In this document: piece by piece, positions 22,855 through 24,948 of the stretch | How the letters are laid out: every line of letters starts with the position of its first letter | Position numbering within the stretch: the stretch's first letter is position 1 | NCBI GenBank assembly: GCA_009784085.1 | Contig: WRCJ01000015.1 | Location: forward strand, 1 to 24,948 | Origin: Oscillospiraceae bacterium | GTDB taxonomy: Bacteria > Bacillota > Clostridia > Oscillospirales > UBA929 | Length of the DNA stretch: 24,948 bases | Direction: 5' to 3' | Made by a program: the position numbers and the translations under genes | The notes under the pieces: generated by a model | Told to the model about the DNA's origin: nothing | Seen by the model: the letters and a program-made list of their open reading frames with translations, nothing else | The model's database searches: none

Positions 22855-23042
22855 TACTATGTACCATATACTATAATACATGTACTATGCTGGGGCTGAC
22901 AAAACCGGCTTGCTATCTGCCTCCGGGTTGCGCAAGCTCTACAACGGGACGATCCTGTGCTATTTGTACATGTATTACCAGAGCCGCTAGATAAACGAAA
23001 TCAAGCTAAAATCTCGACATACGCACGATAACTGAAGAATAT

Positions 23043-23774
23043 CTACTTTTGGTTGCCAGGCAGTGTCTTAACGACTTCATCATCAATAATTATTTCCATG
23101 TTCGCAGTCAAGCTTTTATAATATTCAACAACAGCAGCAGTGTGATTGAATTCCTCTCCGTTCTCATTAAAATCTTCATAATTCTCTTCAATAAAATCAT
23201 CCAAACAAAAATCCAATAACATCCTACTTTGCAAGTGACTTTTCGCCATAAAATAATTAAATGTATTGTCACATTCTTCCTCAGTAATCTGAAATAGTTC
23301 GTACAGTTTTTGAAACTCGTTCTGGATTTCAATCAGGTTCTCTTGCTCCCATTGCTGTCTATTAATAGTTTGGTAGTCTCTTATTTCTTTCTCAGTTACC
23401 GTGAATCCTAATCTTTCTGCCTCTAATCCAGCAGCTCTCTGCATTGCAATCCTAACAATAACTTCATTTATCGATTGTTCCGTCAATTGTTTCGTATAGA
23501 GTACAAACTCTTCATTATCATGGTTTATTAAAATAAGTTTGCGGTAATTAATTCTGGTTGTTTCTTGAAGAAACAATACTTCAGCATAATATACCGGTTC
23601 ACCGTTTATATAGGCGACAGTTTTTTCTAGCATCATGTCCCTTCCATTGTTGTTATCATCGGTTTTTCTATCATTATCTTTGAATTGAAACGCTACTATG
23701 ACAATGACACCAATTAGTAAAACGACAAAAGATCCAATCAATAACCTATGCCTCTTCAACTTACGCCTCTTCAT
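23043..23774 (-). CDS. Small membrane-anchored SurA_N-like protein
   Basis: This 243-residue protein has a basic N-terminus, one membrane segment (about 11-30), and an extracellular part beginning with VAYINGEPVYYAEVLFLQE (about 53-71), the usual opening of SurA/PrsA N-terminal domains. The rest is charged and helical (residues 80-225), without the RHIL/parvulin region, so it has chaperone-like architecture without an obvious rotamase domain. AAGGAG lies 8 nt before the ATG. It is the downstream partner of the gene at 23821-24417, 46 bp apart on the same strand. The coding sequence is much richer in A/T than genes left of 22.8 kb. Confidence 0.65.
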   Translation of the reverse strand: MKRRKLKRHRLLIGSFVVLLIGVIVIVAFQFKDNDRKTDDNNNGRDMMLEKTVAYINGEPVYYAEVLFLQETTRINYRKLILINHDNEEFVLYTKQLTEQSINEVIVRIAMQRAAGLEAERLGFTVTEKEIRDYQTINRQQWEQENLIEIQNEFQKLYELFQITEEECDNTFNYFMAKSHLQSRMLLDFCLDDFIEENYEDFNENGEEFNHTAAVVEYYKSLTANMEIIIDDEVVKTLPGNQK

Positions 23775-23820
23775 TTTCTTTCTCCTTGAATAGTTTTGAT
23801 AGGCAGCGCACCTCTTCCTT

Positions 23821-24417
23821 CTATTGAAACAGAATTACCTCATACCAGCCTCTATCGACTTTTTTTACGTATACAAAGGCATTGGTCTCCCAATAACTGT
23901 CAATCAATTCATTTGGATATTTCCCATCGCGCGTGTTAACAAGCTTTCCGCCTGACAAGGCTGAGGAAAAAATGATGTAGTTGAGGTAAATATGATCTGA
24001 TCCGTGACCGATCTGAAACCATTCGGGAAAAGCTTGATAATATGTATTCACCGCGTCTGTCCATCCTTCTTCCTTGAAATTATGAATATAAACATTGTCA
24101 GGATAGCCAACGCCATTACGAAAAAACATTAGCCCCCCCTCTTCAATGAAAACGCATTCTCCAGTAAACTCCCTGAAAAAGTCTGGGTGCTCATCGACAA
24201 AGAGGTACATCTGTTTTGTCAACAATTGAAATTCTGTTTTATACGGCTTGAACCTAATGTGATCGATAAAAAGAACATAGTTGAAATAGTCACTGATTTG
24301 AAAACGAATGGAAATCAAGAAATTCAAAGTGCCAAAAAAAACGAATCCGATCAACACCAATAGCACTATTAGTTTTGTCTTTTTGAACCAATTAGTTTTT
24401 CGTACCACTCGAATCAT
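23821..24417 (-). CDS. Unrecognised membrane-anchored protein
   Basis: I recognise no family. The 198 residues start with a basic stretch (RKTNWFKKTK) and one membrane segment (about 15-35); the rest (about 40-198) has a mixed, aromatic-rich composition and would lie outside the membrane. The ATG at 24417 has GAAGGG directly against it, too close for good initiation; a GTG at 24408 (fourth codon) has better spacing and may be the real start. It is probably in one operon with the SurA_N-like gene downstream and shares its AT-rich composition. Confidence 0.7.
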   Translation of the reverse strand: MIRVVRKTNWFKKTKLIVLLVLIGFVFFGTLNFLISIRFQISDYFNYVLFIDHIRFKPYKTEFQLLTKQMYLFVDEHPDFFREFTGECVFIEEGGLMFFRNGVGYPDNVYIHNFKEEGWTDAVNTYYQAFPEWFQIGHGSDHIYLNYIIFSSALSGGKLVNTRDGKYPNELIDSYWETNAFVYVKKVDRGWYEVILFQ

Positions 24418-24948
24418 CCCTTCGCCACTGAATTAGGTCTACATTATTAACTTGTATTCACAGATCATAAGTGCCACATGTATGTCATTTCCCGCTTTTT
24501 AGCGGTAACTCTATGGGAACCACCGAGCACTAAAAGGAATTTGCCTCGCGAGAGAAAAGTCCTTTCTCAGATAGCGCCTCAAAATAAACAGGGTATGATA
24601 AGGGGAGTTACACAGACAAGGGGCATCTGCCACAAAGGGATGATTGAATTATTTTTTGATGGGCATGATATGGTAGCAATGCTTTTCAACTATGGTTTAT
24701 AACAACCCTGTAAATGATACAGTAAAATCCATGGTAGTGATAAACGGTTTTGGATGAACAGCCCCCCCCAAAGCACTCCAATGCTGTAAAATAAACCACT
24801 GCCTGAATCCGAGCAAATTATTTACCCGTAGTTCCCGGTTGCTAATTCTACCTACAGGCAGAGTGGCAGCTAAAGCGGAATCACAACGGGGCACTGCATT
24901 TTAAACAGTTTGTAGCAATCGTTCGCTCTCTTGAAAGCCTCTTGAGTA
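24418..24948. other. AT-rich stretch without a supported gene
   Basis: Open frames exist at 24478-24702 (+) and 24697-24894 (-), but neither has a ribosome binding site, a recognisable domain or convincing codon use. A small hairpin (CCGCT/AGCGG) lies near 24,489-24,502. The upstream gene's promoter should be in this region but no clear -35/-10 pair was found. At the extreme right the minus strand has another short open frame entering from outside the window; its identity is unknown. Confidence 0.5.

Noticed and set aside
22880..22990. 36-codon ORF on the plus strand
   Set aside because: No ribosome binding site and no homology recognised; a chance ORF or a gene remnant cannot be told apart.
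24478..24894. Two short ORFs in the AT-rich right end
   Set aside because: No ribosome binding sites and no domain; I considered transposase remnants but could identify no DDE motif or terminal repeats.

Overview
The window (about 25 kb, mostly GC-rich, with an AT-rich right end) looks like the chromosome of an anaerobic, heterotrophic member of the Bacillota, most likely a Clostridia-type organism. Reasons: strong AGGAGG-like ribosome binding sites, lipoprotein sugar-binding components, a sugar ABC importer without its own ATPase, an oxygen-sensitive aldehyde:ferredoxin oxidoreductase system, and SurA/PrsA-like membrane-anchored foldases. No phage, transposase, CRISPR or plasmid gene was recognised. 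Nearly everything from 1 to 19,858 is on the minus strand.

Region A (1-5,509, minus strand) is a glycan-use operon: a consensus promoter (5,481-5,509), a lipoprotein solute-binding protein, two MalF/MalG-type permeases and a secreted GH20 beta-N-acetylhexosaminidase cut by the left edge. Two alternative hairpins sharing one arm lie between the binding protein and the first permease. Region B (5,634-9,743) is a 1,369-residue secreted GH20 enzyme with three F5/8C (CBM32-like) modules, a LamG-like module, a FIVAR-like and a Big_2-like module. Its architecture recalls lacto-N-biosidases and related host-glycan enzymes.

Region C (9,792-17,919) is the most striking part: six tightly packed genes for a probable tungsten-dependent aldehyde oxidoreductase linked to NAD and ferredoxin. 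In order of transcription they are a NuoE/HydC-like subunit, a NuoF/HydB-like flavoprotein, a 1,106-residue hybrid of NuoG-like and GltD/NfnB-like parts, a polyferredoxin, the AOR catalytic subunit and a MoaD-like protein that seems to lack a canonical start codon. Short tandem repeats sit at or beside several junctions. The large GH20 gene follows after 48 bp with no visible terminator, so it may belong to the same transcript.

Region D (18,030-22,854) holds a tRNA-Ala(CGC) with its own promoter, a membrane-anchored parvulin-type foldase with a His/acid-rich insertion, an XRE-HTH/pentapeptide-repeat fusion, a stand-alone homocysteine S-methyltransferase domain and a PEBP-family lipoprotein. 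Region E (about 22,860-24,948) becomes AT-rich and carries two small membrane-anchored proteins, one SurA_N-like and one unrecognised, then about 530 bp with no supported gene. The change in composition suggests a different origin.
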